Shown here: positions 13,977 through 22,787 of the stretch, piece after piece | Layout: each line of letters begins with the position of its first letter | Numbering within the stretch: position 1 is the first letter of the stretch | DNA from: Nitrososphaerales archaeon | Lineage (GTDB): Archaea > Thermoproteota > Nitrososphaeria > Nitrososphaerales > Gagatemarchaeaceae | DNA length: 32,033 nt | Direction of reading: 5' to 3' | NCBI GenBank assembly: GCA_030038365.1 | Contig: JASHPA010000023.1 | Location: 1 to 32,033, forward strand | Program-made: the position numbers and the translations under genes | The notes under the pieces: generated by a model | Seen by the model: the letters and a program-made list of their open reading frames with translations, nothing else | Told to the model about the DNA's origin: nothing | Database searches by the model: none

Positions 13977-14004
13977 TGAGTTTTTCCGACACCATCCATT
14001 GCGA

Positions 14005-14658
14005 TTATGGATGAATGTTGTTCTCCGTAGCTGCCCTAATCGCTTGAGTCCGCTCAGCAAGTGTCGGGTAGAATCTCGACAGAATTCTGTATCTTATCGT
14101 CTTCTTCACCTTCTCGCTTATGGCACCCTCCCATAAAGAAAGAGTGTGTATCAGGTCCTCGCCATTGGTGTACTTCGAAGCATCGATATCACAGCGTATC
14201 TCCATCGACCGCCTCCAACCCGCATTAATCGAACCCAAGATTATGAAAGAGCACACAAAAGTAAGTACAGTACCGAGGGCTAAACCTGGCAGGGCGAATA
14301 TCGCTATGGAGGGACCGTACACCAGCATCGAAGAAACCGCTAACATGATCACGAGTGTGACAACGAGAGACGGTACGGCGATACGCCAGAATCTCCTAAT
14401 CATATCGCTTGACCTTATGTGGGAGAACTCGTGAGCCGCTATGGCCATTCGCTCGCCGTCCTCAAGGCTGTTCCAGTACCAACTCCCGAACGCGACTCCC
14501 CCGGGAAAACTGAAGGCTGAGTAGGTACGCCTGGAGAGAAAATATCGCTGCTTCCTGTTCAGGCGACTGAGCACGCCCATGCGCCTAGCGAGCTCATCCA
14601 GTTGCGGTGACTCGAACGGCTCCAGCCTACGGCTGAACCTGATGTATCGATAAGTCAT
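14005..14658 (-). CDS. M48 family (HtpX-like) membrane metallopeptidase
   Basis: The zinc motif HEFSH (about residues 76-80) lies in MAIAAHEFSHIRSSD, and a later EIRCDIDAS supplies the probable third ligand Glu. Two strongly hydrophobic segments follow the motif (VPSLVVTLVIMLAVSSMLVYG and ALGTVLTFVCSFIILG). Membrane M48 peptidases degrade misfolded membrane proteins. The protein is short (about 217 residues) and lacks the N-terminal pair of helices of bacterial HtpX. A GTG at 14667 is an alternative start. It ends 28 nt before the cdc6 ATG on the same strand. Confidence 0.85.
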   Translation of the reverse strand: MTYRYIRFSRRLEPFESPQLDELARRMGVLSRLNRKQRYFLSRRTYSAFSFPGGVAFGSWYWNSLEDGERMAIAAHEFSHIRSSDMIRRFWRIAVPSLVVTLVIMLAVSSMLVYGPSIAIFALPGLALGTVLTFVCSFIILGSINAGWRRSMEIRCDIDASKYTNGEDLIHTLSLWEGAISEKVKKTIRYRILSRFYPTLAERTQAIRAATENNIHP

Positions 14659-14667
14659 GAAGCTCAC

Positions 14668-15376
14668 GCCCGTCGACCGCGGGAATGTTCTCCCAGTAGT
14701 TAATCAACATAGAGAACGGAGGACGCCGTGACAGGAAAATCCTAGAAGAGGATTTGTCTTGAGCTTTTATGTTAGAGTTGCAAGCTGTGGTCACGAACAA
14801 GTATCTGGCAGTAGCGTGATGTTAGCGTCCCTCCCGGATACTGGAGTTCAGACACTATGACTGCTCAGTGAGCTGTGTCCAGGCATCGCGGGTACGACTT
14901 GACCATGATACCGATGAGAGGACTCATCAGAGCTACACGAGCCCGTGACCATGGTCCCCGGTGCAATGACCGACTCGGGTGGATCTCTGAATCTGTCTAC
15001 TTTAATGAGTTCTTGAAGCTCACGCAGCTTTGTCGGTGTAGTTTCAGCTACATATCTGCCACGACAGGAGGTGGCTCCTGATTTGCCGGGCGGGATAACG
15101 ACAGGAACGTACTGGTCTTCGGTGCTGATCGTCGACTATAATCAAGAGATGGGCGTCGTCACGCCTTCGATGGAGACTCTCGCCTATGCCAAGGCAAATG
15201 CGCAGACCTGAATTTCAACGGCGCAGGCTGCGATGTCACTTGCCGTGACTCCGGCTTTTGTCTACGCAGAGAAGTCGGTGTTTTTGAAAATCTGAGAGGA
15301 TGGACAATAGGGCACCGACAAGAGCCGAGATGATCTAGATAGCGGTGCCGAACTATCTTATAGCGGTTCAGGGTTG
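14668..15376. other. 700-bp stretch without an intact gene
   Basis: No frame here looks fully coding. A plus-strand segment at 15017-15211 reads like the end of a protein and is listed as a possible pseudogene. No tRNA, ORB or clear repeat was found. The AT-rich TTGATTAAC at 14699-14707 (minus) may serve the M48 gene. Confidence 0.5.
15017..15211 (+). pseudogene. Possible remnant of a dehydrogenase C-terminus
   Basis: The plus-strand frame from 15017 to the TGA at 15209-15211 has no start codon of its own and reads protein-like in its second half (TYWSSVLIVDYNQEMGVVTP, then SMETLAYAKANAQT). GVxTPxxETL near a C-terminus recalls 2-dehydropantoate 2-reductase and related dehydrogenases, where G-x-P-T-P is common. 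The upstream part of the gene is absent or destroyed. The resemblance is short and from memory, so this is tentative. Confidence 0.25.
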
Positions 15377-16171
15377 TCAGCCGGTGTCGTTCAGGTCGCA
15401 GGTGAGATCGCTGCATTCAAGAGGAATCACTATGACACCTTTGACGGCGTAGATAGCCGAGGAGATTTCTCCCCCAGACGGAGTGCAGTTGCTCGAGCCA
15501 GCCGGAATAGGGAAGTATGAACCTGAATCGTTCGCTTGTGTGAAGACGTAGCCGACGCTCAAACGGAACTCGTCGTTGCATGCCTCAGGGGCTATGGCAC
15601 CGACATTCAGGAAGTAGAACCCCTTGGTTGAGTCGGCCCTTATGGTGTAAGCGACCTCGATGGAGGGAGGGTCAGGGCCTCCAACTGTAATCTTGGTCTG
15701 ATTTGGAGAAATCTCTATTCCCTTCGCCGGCAAGAAGGGATGCTCCACCGTTCCGTTGGGGTACAGGGTAGTGCTGAAGGTTCCAATCGTGACGCCGGTC
15801 GTCAGATTCATCGTCACGTTCATGTTTGGCATTGTAGCGGATAGGGAGTAGGTGATGCAGATCTCCGCTGTCCCGTTTAATGGAATCGCGAAGATAGGGA
15901 AGGTGAGGGTGGCATTATGGGCGGGGTCGGCAGAATCGAGACCGCTGTATTTCATGGCTCCTACGCAGGGTCCTGGCGTCATTATGGTTGAGGTGTTCAA
16001 CGAGACCAACTTAGTCGAAGTAGTGTTCTGGGACGTCTGTGTTTGGGTGACAGGTGCGGGAGACTGAAGTCCGAACACCAGCACAGAGCCAATGAGTATT
16101 GGGATTAGGATGCCTATCACTAGCATAGCGCCTATCGTGAACCTACTGGGACGGCTATAACTGGTTCTCAT
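15377..16171 (-). CDS. Membrane-anchored extracellular protein in the oxidase operon
   Basis: This is a 264-residue protein. A basic N-terminus (MRTSYSRPSRF) precedes one hydrophobic helix at about residues 12-34 (IGAMLVIGILIPILIGSVLV), then a Thr/Ser/Asn-rich linker and a beta-rich domain. Several N-x-S/T sites (NTT, NTS, NAT, NGT, NVT, NLT, NQT) suggest heavy N-glycosylation outside the cell. Cysteines are few (about seven), five of them after residue 190, and could form disulfides. It starts 1 nt after the stop of the small three-helix gene, so it is the last gene of the respiratory operon. No heme (CxxCH) or copper motif is visible, so an accessory or assembly role is only a guess. Confidence 0.6.
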   Translation of the reverse strand: MRTSYSRPSRFTIGAMLVIGILIPILIGSVLVFGLQSPAPVTQTQTSQNTTSTKLVSLNTSTIMTPGPCVGAMKYSGLDSADPAHNATLTFPIFAIPLNGTAEICITYSLSATMPNMNVTMNLTTGVTIGTFSTTLYPNGTVEHPFLPAKGIEISPNQTKITVGGPDPPSIEVAYTIRADSTKGFYFLNVGAIAPEACNDEFRLSVGYVFTQANDSGSYFPIPAGSSNCTPSGGEISSAIYAVKGVIVIPLECSDLTCDLNDTG

Positions 16172-16172
16172 C

Positions 16173-16448
16173 TCAGAAGTTCACCGGATAGGCGAAAAGC
16201 ATCGAGACCGCCAAGACGGTCACCAGTGCCACGGGTATGAGAATCATGAACCTGAGCGACATGTCTTCGTCCTTCAAGGACATTGAGAATGTCGCCGTCG
16301 TGATGGCGCCAGCCGTAGCGATAAGTCCTATCGCGGTCTCCGTCGCGTAGCCTCCGGGATTAGTGTAGTAAACAACAGTCTCGGCAGTGACGCCTGCGAC
16401 CAAGAGCAGCCACACGGCTACGATAGAGGTAGTCTTCATCGCAATCAT
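16173..16448 (-). CDS. Small three-helix membrane protein, possible oxidase subunit IV
   Basis: The 91-residue protein has three hydrophobic helices: about residues 8-26, 38-55 and 66-86 (FMILIPVALVTVLAVSMLFA). Its start follows the stop of the fused oxidase subunit I+III with no gap, and the next gene starts 1 nt after its stop. A small two- or three-helix subunit IV is common right after subunits I and III in aa3-type oxidases, so that is the likely role. The sequence itself carries no diagnostic motif. ATG at 16439 is an alternative start. Confidence 0.6.
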   Translation of the reverse strand: MIAMKTTSIVAVWLLLVAGVTAETVVYYTNPGGYATETAIGLIATAGAITTATFSMSLKDEDMSLRFMILIPVALVTVLAVSMLFAYPVNF

Positions 16449-18767
16449 CTATGAAAGATAGAACATCGGGAAAATGAAGAGCCAGACGAGGTCGATGAAC
16501 AGCCAGAAAAGTACGAAGTTCTGGACACCTAAATAGTCGCTCTTGGAATAGGCACCCTTCCTCGTGCGATAGAGGAGGTAGCCGATGATTATCATCCCTG
16601 CAAGTACGTGCGTGGAGTGGAGTCCAACGGTGAAGAAATACGTGCTTCCAGGAAGACCACTGGACCATGTGAAGGGTGGGCTCCTGGATATCAGGGTGTA
16701 CCATTCGTAAGCGTGGGTGACGATGAAGACACCACCTAGCGCGAAAGTGGCGACAAGCCACCGTACCATGCCTTTCCTGTTGTCAGATTTTATCGATTGC
16801 AAGGAAAGGAGTGCTGTGGCTCCGCTGGTGAGCAGGACGACAGTACTCCAGTAGGCGACGGGGATGTTTTGCACTGAGATTGCAAGGGGCCAGACGGCAG
16901 TGTAGACGCGGATGTAGATGTCAGTAGAAAGTATCGCGCCGAAGATGAATACCTCAGTGGCGATGAATATCCACATCCCGAGCCGCATCTTGGTGATATG
17001 GTTGAACGGCCAAGTTTCTGTCGGTCCTTCCTCCGGCATGTGGATACCACCCCGGGAGTTGTCCCGAGCCCAGCCTATGCCGCCGTAGCAGACTACTGCT
17101 GCCCCGAGGGTGAACAACAACCATCCCCACGAATAGAACCCAACGAGAGCAATCCCCAGAAACGCAACACCCGTGCCGATGGATAACTCAAGCGGCCGCG
17201 AGCTTAGATGGTCGTGATGGGACTCGCCAATGTGCGTCGGTTCAAGCTCCGGCGAGGCACCCATTATTGTGGGAGTCCATTCGAGGGAGGTGACGCCCCA
17301 CGGGTTCGGAGGAGAGAGGCGACCCCACCATGTTGTCCGGACGAGGTTGATTACGAGTAGTACCTGGGCCAGCGCGAAGATGAAAGCCCCCACTGTTGCT
17401 ATCGAGTTCAGGAGGCCCCAATCGGGAAGATTCTGGTAAGTGTAGATTCTTCTGGGCATCTCGTAGAGGAAGAACATGGGAAAGTAGAGGATATTGAAAC
17501 CGATGAACGACACAAGGAAGTGGAGTCTCGCGAGTCCCTCGTGATACATTCTTCCCGTCAACCTCGGGAGATAGAAGTAGAGACCCCCGAAGAGCCCGAA
17601 TATGGCCGCTCCTACCATGACGTAATGGAAGTGGGCAACCACGAAGTACGTCCCTCGGAAGACGACGTCCAGCACGAAGGAGGAGAGGAAGATTCCTGCG
17701 ACGCCGCCAATTATAAACAGGACTATCGAACCGATGGCGAAGAGCATAGGTACTGTGAGACTTATTGTGGCCTTGGTTAGCGTCTTCAGGAAGGAGAGGA
17801 TGATTATGTCGAAAGGTATGGAGATCAGCAGCGTTGAGATGCTGAAGGCCTCGTCCTCACTCAGGTCTATTCCGGTGATGAACATGTGGTGCTCCCAGAC
17901 CAGGTAGCTCAGAGGTACGACGACGGCACCGGTCGCTAGGAGAATCAAATTTCTCTCAGATATTGGTCTCCCCGAGAAGACCGGGAGGATCTCCGCCACC
18001 ATCCCGAAGGCCGGGAGTAGCACGACGTATACCTCCGGATGGCCGAAGAACCAGAAGAGGTCGTCCCAAAGGATATAGCCACCCGAGGATGAAGCGAAAA
18101 AGAAGGTCCCAAGTACCCTGTCAGACTCGAGGAGAAGCAGGGCAGCGAGGAGAGAAGGGAAAGCAAAGAGCGCTTGGAGAAGCATGAACGCGATGAACCA
18201 GGTGAGCATCGGGACCTTTCTCCAAGTCATGCCTGGCGCGCGAGAGTAGGCAATCGTGAGCAAGATGTTGATGCTGCTCATCGTTATCGAAACCCCTAAC
18301 ATGATGAGGCCAGCGAACGCCAGAGTAGGTCCCGGACCCGGGCTGTACTGCGAGTTTGAGACCGGCACGTACATCGTCCAGCCGGTCGAGACATTGCCTC
18401 CTGGGAGGAAGAACCCTATGATGGCTAGCATGCCACCGACCAGATACATCCAGTAGCTGAAGGCATTCACGCGCGGAAGCGCCATGTCCCTCGCTCCTAT
18501 CTGGAGCGGGACGAAGTAATTCGCAAAAGCCAGACCGAAAGGAGAGAGAAACCAAAGAATCATCAGGAGGCCGTGCAGAGTCATTGCCTGGTCGTAGGCT
18601 GCAGCGGTCAGGAAGTAGTTGTTGGGAATGGATAGTTGTACGCGCATAAAGACAGCGAGGAGAGCTCCGATTAACCCGAAGAAGGCAGCCCCGAGGAAGT
18701 ACAGGATGCCTATGTCCTTGTGGTTGGTGGTAGTCAGCCACCCGCGCAGCCACCCGTTCGAGCTCAT
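16449..18767 (-). CDS. Heme-copper oxidase subunits I and III fused (A-type)
   Basis: The 772-residue fusion reduces oxygen to water and pumps protons. Subunit I (1-520) has heme-a ligand His65 (TLHG), the GHPEVY motif with CuB ligand His243, Glu245 and cross-linked Tyr247, CuB His293-His294 (WEHHMF), and HFHYVM with His379 and His381. The D-channel entry Asp94 (GARDMALPRVNAFSYW) is kept, but the usual K-channel Lys in PTGxKxFSW is Ile322 in IPFDIIILSF. Subunit III occupies about 575-772 (KMRLGMWIFIATEVFIFGAI to the end). The fusion is known from Thermus caa3 and archaeal SoxM. It overlaps subunit II by 4 nt (ATGA). Confidence 0.96.
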   Translation of the reverse strand: MSSNGWLRGWLTTTNHKDIGILYFLGAAFFGLIGALLAVFMRVQLSIPNNYFLTAAAYDQAMTLHGLLMILWFLSPFGLAFANYFVPLQIGARDMALPRVNAFSYWMYLVGGMLAIIGFFLPGGNVSTGWTMYVPVSNSQYSPGPGPTLAFAGLIMLGVSITMSSINILLTIAYSRAPGMTWRKVPMLTWFIAFMLLQALFAFPSLLAALLLLESDRVLGTFFFASSSGGYILWDDLFWFFGHPEVYVVLLPAFGMVAEILPVFSGRPISERNLILLATGAVVVPLSYLVWEHHMFITGIDLSEDEAFSISTLLISIPFDIIILSFLKTLTKATISLTVPMLFAIGSIVLFIIGGVAGIFLSSFVLDVVFRGTYFVVAHFHYVMVGAAIFGLFGGLYFYLPRLTGRMYHEGLARLHFLVSFIGFNILYFPMFFLYEMPRRIYTYQNLPDWGLLNSIATVGAFIFALAQVLLVINLVRTTWWGRLSPPNPWGVTSLEWTPTIMGASPELEPTHIGESHHDHLSSRPLELSIGTGVAFLGIALVGFYSWGWLLFTLGAAVVCYGGIGWARDNSRGGIHMPEEGPTETWPFNHITKMRLGMWIFIATEVFIFGAILSTDIYIRVYTAVWPLAISVQNIPVAYWSTVVLLTSGATALLSLQSIKSDNRKGMVRWLVATFALGGVFIVTHAYEWYTLISRSPPFTWSSGLPGSTYFFTVGLHSTHVLAGMIIIGYLLYRTRKGAYSKSDYLGVQNFVLFWLFIDLVWLFIFPMFYLS

Positions 18768-19501
18768 TCACCCACCTGGCTGGTCGAGACTTGGAAGGTC
18801 GCTGCGGTCGTGTCGTTCTTGGCCGAGGAGATGGTGACCACGATATTTGGGCTAGCAGTGTTCAGTGATGCGTACCACTGGTTGTATGAGGCTGGAGGCA
18901 CCACATATAGGGTGGCCGTCATCAGCGCGTGTCCGATTCCGCAGAATTCCTTACAAATTATCTCGTAGGAACCGGGCTGTGTCGCGTTGAACCACAGGGT
19001 ATTGTAGTGGCCCGGGACAGCGTCTTTGGCCACGCTGAGAGCGGGGATTGCGAAGGAATGGACGACATCGATGGAGGTTACGTTGAGGATTATGTTGACG
19101 CCCTCGGGTACGGTGAGGTTGCCCACGACCTGTATGCCATTTGGATAGACAAAAATCCAATCCCATTGGCGCCCGATGACACCAATCTGTATGGGGCCAC
19201 CGTTTTTCGGGGAGGTGATGAGTCCCGTCGACGCGAACGTCTCGTACTCCACGAAGGCGAGCACACTCCCGGTGATTAACAGTATCAGCAGGACGCCTTT
19301 CCAGTTGCCCCACTCGCCTTCATGCTTCTGGAAGGCGTGTTGCTTCTTTTCCGCACCATTCCTTTTTCGGTTGTGTTCCACGTTGTAAGTCATCCAGCTA
19401 AGGACGATAGTAGCCGCAGCAAACCCGAGGAAGAGGTAATAGTGCAGCAGACTCCACCAGATTTCATTGGTGGGCGCGATGACGAATGAGGTCGAAATCA
19501 A
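18764..19501 (-). CDS. coxB: Heme-copper oxidase subunit II with CuA site
   Basis: The 245-residue protein has two N-terminal membrane helices (about residues 17-37 and 68-85) and an extracellular cupredoxin domain. All CuA ligands are present: His148, Cys183, Glu185, Cys187, His191 and Met194 in CKEFCGIGHALM. It receives electrons from a cytochrome c or a blue-copper protein and passes them to heme a. The aromatic electron-entry segment RQWDWIFVYPNG is present. The C-terminal tail is Thr/Ser-rich. It starts 15 nt after the GMC dehydrogenase and overlaps the I+III fusion by 4 nt. Confidence 0.96.
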   Translation of the reverse strand: MISTSFVIAPTNEIWWSLLHYYLFLGFAAATIVLSWMTYNVEHNRKRNGAEKKQHAFQKHEGEWGNWKGVLLILLITGSVLAFVEYETFASTGLITSPKNGGPIQIGVIGRQWDWIFVYPNGIQVVGNLTVPEGVNIILNVTSIDVVHSFAIPALSVAKDAVPGHYNTLWFNATQPGSYEIICKEFCGIGHALMTATLYVVPPASYNQWYASLNTASPNIVVTISSAKNDTTAATFQVSTSQVGE

Positions 19502-19516
19502 ATGTCATCGAGCCTC

Positions 19517-21331
19517 CTAGACCAGAGGTCCCGGACTCTCGAGGTACTTCTTGACGCCCTCCGCGTGGACGTAGAGTGCTGCGCCCATCGGATGCGTGCC
19601 CCCAATTGTGGTGTTGTCGCCCGTCGTATCAGTAATCTCGCCACCGCAGAAGAGGTTCTCGCACGTCCAGAGCTGGCCATACATGTTCATGACAGAGGTC
19701 GAGGAGTTGGAGCCCATTCTGCATCCGCCCCTGATGTGGGCGGGGAATGTGTCCATCGGTAGCTGTCCTGGTGAGACCCCGGCGCTGAGCGTGATGTCTG
19801 AGCAGCCCATCTTCTGTAGTATCGTCGCGGCAGGGCCCGACAGACTCCCCGAAAGATAAGTGGCGCAATTATAGGCATTGGTCCCGAAATCATAGGTCCA
19901 CCGAGTTAACGGATCCCCGTAGATGTCATAATGATGAGGGTCGAGGTCTATGTTCCACTTCGTGTCGGGAAGCTCCGGGCCGTCCATCGAAAGGGTGACA
20001 GGGAGAGCTTGCGGAAGGTAGTAGTTCTTGATTGAGGCCTTGAAGTTGCTCCCCATACTGGTCGGCCCGACACTCGCGGCGATGGTCAGGTTCGCCGGCC
20101 CAGATCCAGGATAGACACCCATCCTCAGCATGCCTCCACCAATGAAGTTCAGCTCTTTGTGGTCGAAATTGTCATCAGCGAGGTCGAGGATGTCGATTCC
20201 GCCACCCTCGGCGTTCCCGGCTGGGTACATGTTTCCGCCGACATTGTTGAGCTTGCCGGTGACACTGGCAACGGTAGGGGGTGGCACGCCGTATTGCGTA
20301 CCTCGGCCTAAGGAACCGGTCACAGTCGTCGGGTTATACGGGACTCCGATGCCCGAGAGAGAAAGCAGGCGTACGAGGTTAAGGCCCCAGAGACCGTTAT
20401 AGAATACCTTGGCCGGCTGGACATGGATGTTCCCCGCCGGGTCGTAGTAGCGGACGTCTATCACCGTATTCGTCGAAGGGTCGACGTCGAGCCTGAACAC
20501 GAAGGAGTTCAGTACAAGCGTAAGATTCCCCGTCTTGAGGGCCGCTGGTATTGTCCTGAATGCGGTGTTCGCCTTGGCACCTACCTCGCAGACGAAGTTG
20601 CATGGCTCTCCACACCAGCCGTCGTAGACGCATGCGTTGGCAGTGACTCCGTACTGGTTCGTATATGCCTGCGAGGCGAGGGCTGTAGGAGTCGGATATG
20701 GGTGGTACCCCATGTTCTCAAGTACAGGACGGGCTACATTGCTCACGTTTGAGTACGGATGCGGCGGTAGAGGGAAGTTCTTGCTTTGGGGCTGGAAGGG
20801 TCCTTGGTTGATACCAGTGATTCCCCAAGCGGTCTCCCACTGTACGTAGTATGGGTCGTAGTCCGTGTACGTCATGGGCCAGTCCTCGATGTCGTTGCTT
20901 GGGTCCACGTTGTTCAGGAAGTTAGTTCCGTACCTGCTGGCAGTCTCCGACTGCATCTGGTAGACCCACGGGCCGAACCGACCCATCAGCCCGGCGTAAT
21001 GCTGCGCCATGCCACCGACCCCATGTCCCGGAGCTATGTACTGGTCCATGGTGTACCGTCTGACAGGAAGGGCCAGCTGCTGCGAGTTGTTCCTGAGAGT
21101 GTAGGTGAAGATTCGGAGCGGGTGGTCGAACTTCCTGAGGATCATTATGCCCCACTCGTCGTACTTGGTGAGCGCGAAGTCCGTCTCGTACTCCCAGTAG
21201 GGGCCTTTGTCGATGCCTACCACGCTGTATCCGGCCGTCGCCAGTTCGGTGCCCAGTATCCCTCCCGCTACCCCCATACCGAGAAGACACACGTCGGTCT
21301 CCGGCTCTTGGATGACTTCGGACTGGCTCAT
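19517..21331 (-). CDS. GMC-type FAD dehydrogenase (gluconate/fructose dehydrogenase large-subunit-like)
   Basis: This is a 604-residue flavoprotein from the ATG at 21331; the open frame upstream runs into the preceding gene. The FAD-binding LLGMGVAGGILGTELA is at the N-terminus, and GHGVGGMAQHYAGLMGRFGPW is the GMC signature region. A cysteine cluster, CVYDGWCGEPCNFVCEVGAKA, recalls the CxxCxxC regions of membrane sugar dehydrogenases. The C-terminal GGCRMGSN and GGEITDTTGDNTTIGGTHPMGAA hold the FAD/substrate site. It probably oxidises a sugar, sugar acid or alcohol. It starts 10 nt after its small-subunit gene and is followed 15 nt later by oxidase subunit II. The substrate is unknown. Confidence 0.9.
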   Translation of the reverse strand: MSQSEVIQEPETDVCLLGMGVAGGILGTELATAGYSVVGIDKGPYWEYETDFALTKYDEWGIMILRKFDHPLRIFTYTLRNNSQQLALPVRRYTMDQYIAPGHGVGGMAQHYAGLMGRFGPWVYQMQSETASRYGTNFLNNVDPSNDIEDWPMTYTDYDPYYVQWETAWGITGINQGPFQPQSKNFPLPPHPYSNVSNVARPVLENMGYHPYPTPTALASQAYTNQYGVTANACVYDGWCGEPCNFVCEVGAKANTAFRTIPAALKTGNLTLVLNSFVFRLDVDPSTNTVIDVRYYDPAGNIHVQPAKVFYNGLWGLNLVRLLSLSGIGVPYNPTTVTGSLGRGTQYGVPPPTVASVTGKLNNVGGNMYPAGNAEGGGIDILDLADDNFDHKELNFIGGGMLRMGVYPGSGPANLTIAASVGPTSMGSNFKASIKNYYLPQALPVTLSMDGPELPDTKWNIDLDPHHYDIYGDPLTRWTYDFGTNAYNCATYLSGSLSGPAATILQKMGCSDITLSAGVSPGQLPMDTFPAHIRGGCRMGSNSSTSVMNMYGQLWTCENLFCGGEITDTTGDNTTIGGTHPMGAALYVHAEGVKKYLESPGPLV

Positions 21332-21341
21332 CTCAATCCCC

Positions 21342-22319
21342 TCAGAGGGTAGCGCTCGACTGCTGGAATTGGGCAAGGCTTGCTGGGTTAAGAGGAATAG
21401 GCGTAGGTGAGAGAGCGAGTTCAAGAGGAGTGTGTCCTTCGCCGTAGAAGTTCCCCTGGTTGGTTCCATTGAAGCCCACGAGCGCCCAGCCAACCATGTT
21501 CCGATTCCCGCCGTAGAGAGGGTCCGTGAGAAACCCCGCCCAAGTCATGAAGAACAACTCCCAAGCAAAGTCCGAGGGGACGATACCGTTGAACGAGGTC
21601 GGTTTGTTCGCCCAGATATCAGTAAGGACGCTGGTCTGGTCCGCCGCTGAGAGAGACTCGAAATTGTTACCGTAGACGGAGTTGGCGTAGTCCTGCAGCG
21701 CCTCCAGACCCCACTTCCAGAAGAAGCGCGGGCTCATCGCGTATTGATAGTGCGTACCCGCCGTGACGCTCTGCTCCGGCGTGCCGTTCGGATAGGTCAC
21801 CGTGCCGACCGTGACGGGACTCTGTTGCCCCGAAAGGACGAACGGTCCTTCCATGTACATGATACCACCTGAACCATAATCGCTCCCGAGCTGTCTGTCG
21901 ATGAAGTAGATGACTCCCGCCGTCTTGGCGCCGGGCCCGTTGCTGTCAGTGGGGATTATCGTCTCAACGATGGCCTCGAGCATAGTCTGCTCGTCGGCAC
22001 CAAGCACGAGGAAGCCGGTCGTCGTGTTAAGCTCCGTCTGGAGACTGCTCGACTGCGACGCAAGTTGTGAGACCTGCCCCTGTAACGAACTGATTTGCGC
22101 CTGACTTTGCTGCATGGAAGCGACCTGCTGCTGAAGCTCAGCAATCTTCTGGTCCTTCTGGTAGTTGAGGTTCGTATAATACGGGACACCTACGACAGTC
22201 GCGAAAGCGCCACCCACGGCGACGCCCAGCCCCACTTTCAGGAACTGCCGCCGCGATTGAGCCACCGCTGATTGCTCGTCCGACATCCGTGGTAGACCGA
22301 CCCGGACCTTAAGGGCCAT
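21342..22319 (-). CDS. Gluconate 2-dehydrogenase subunit 3-like protein with Tat signal
   Basis: This 325-residue protein opens with a twin-arginine signal (SRRQFLKVGLGVAVGGAFA), so the folded complex is exported. A predicted coiled coil (KIAELQQQVASMQQSQAQI) leads into the subunit-3 domain (QTMLEAIVETIIPTDSNGPGA, FIDRQLGSDYG, DYANSVYGNNFESLS). In known enzymes this small subunit partners with a GMC flavoprotein, here the next gene; the GMC protein has no signal and would be carried along by this one. ATG at 22286 is an alternative start. The TATA-like box at 22338-22344 heads the whole operon. Confidence 0.85.
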   Translation of the reverse strand: MALKVRVGLPRMSDEQSAVAQSRRQFLKVGLGVAVGGAFATVVGVPYYTNLNYQKDQKIAELQQQVASMQQSQAQISSLQGQVSQLASQSSSLQTELNTTTGFLVLGADEQTMLEAIVETIIPTDSNGPGAKTAGVIYFIDRQLGSDYGSGGIMYMEGPFVLSGQQSPVTVGTVTYPNGTPEQSVTAGTHYQYAMSPRFFWKWGLEALQDYANSVYGNNFESLSAADQTSVLTDIWANKPTSFNGIVPSDFAWELFFMTWAGFLTDPLYGGNRNMVGWALVGFNGTNQGNFYGEGHTPLELALSPTPIPLNPASLAQFQQSSATL

Positions 22320-22787
22320 GCTAGATTATTCACATAACTTATAGATGGAAGGGTAGGACATTAGAATCACTCATCATGGATTAGGCGTCGAAAAATTGTC
22401 CTAATCGGGTAATGATGCCAGCAATAAGTACCTGATAGGTGTAGGTCCTGAGGAAGGAGCAGTGAACGACGCTCTTGTCCGTTGTAATATTGAGCTTTTT
22501 CCTAACTTTAGTATCGAACAAACAAAAACGTAAGTAGAAGGTGAAATTCTATTTCAATGATTAGGATGACCGTAAGCGTCCCTCAGCTCGTACTAGGGTG
22601 CTGGCTAGGGATGCTTTCAAACGCGAAGACGGTGGGCATCCTTGCCGAGTCGGTAGCTCCTTCGCCTCAGGAGCAATTTGAGGATTCTGGAAGATAGGTG
22701 AAGCCTTCTTCGGCATGAAAAAGAGAGGGGGGCAACTGAGGCTGATTACCAGAATCGACGAGAAGAAACATCACCTATTGTAAGGAA
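22320..22787. other. Intergenic region before a kinase remnant
   Basis: The stretch holds the operon promoter at its left end. A short plus-strand frame from the ATG at 22557 (46 codons, no recognisable features) is the only other thing I see. The sequence is AT-richer than its neighbours. I cannot support a gene here. Confidence 0.4.
22338..22344 (-). promoter_or_regulatory. TATA-like box of the dehydrogenase-oxidase operon
   Basis: CTATAAG on the minus strand is centred about 22 nt before the ATG at 22319, near the usual 26-nt distance. It suggests a leaderless or nearly leaderless operon mRNA. Confidence 0.5.

Noticed and set aside
13977-14004. Replication origin directly upstream of cdc6
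   Set aside because: The gap is only 28 bp and holds no ORB-like motif.
13977-14060. Longer start for Cdc6
   Set aside because: It would overlap the M48 peptidase gene. The added 28 residues have no homology, and a TATA-like element fits the shorter start.
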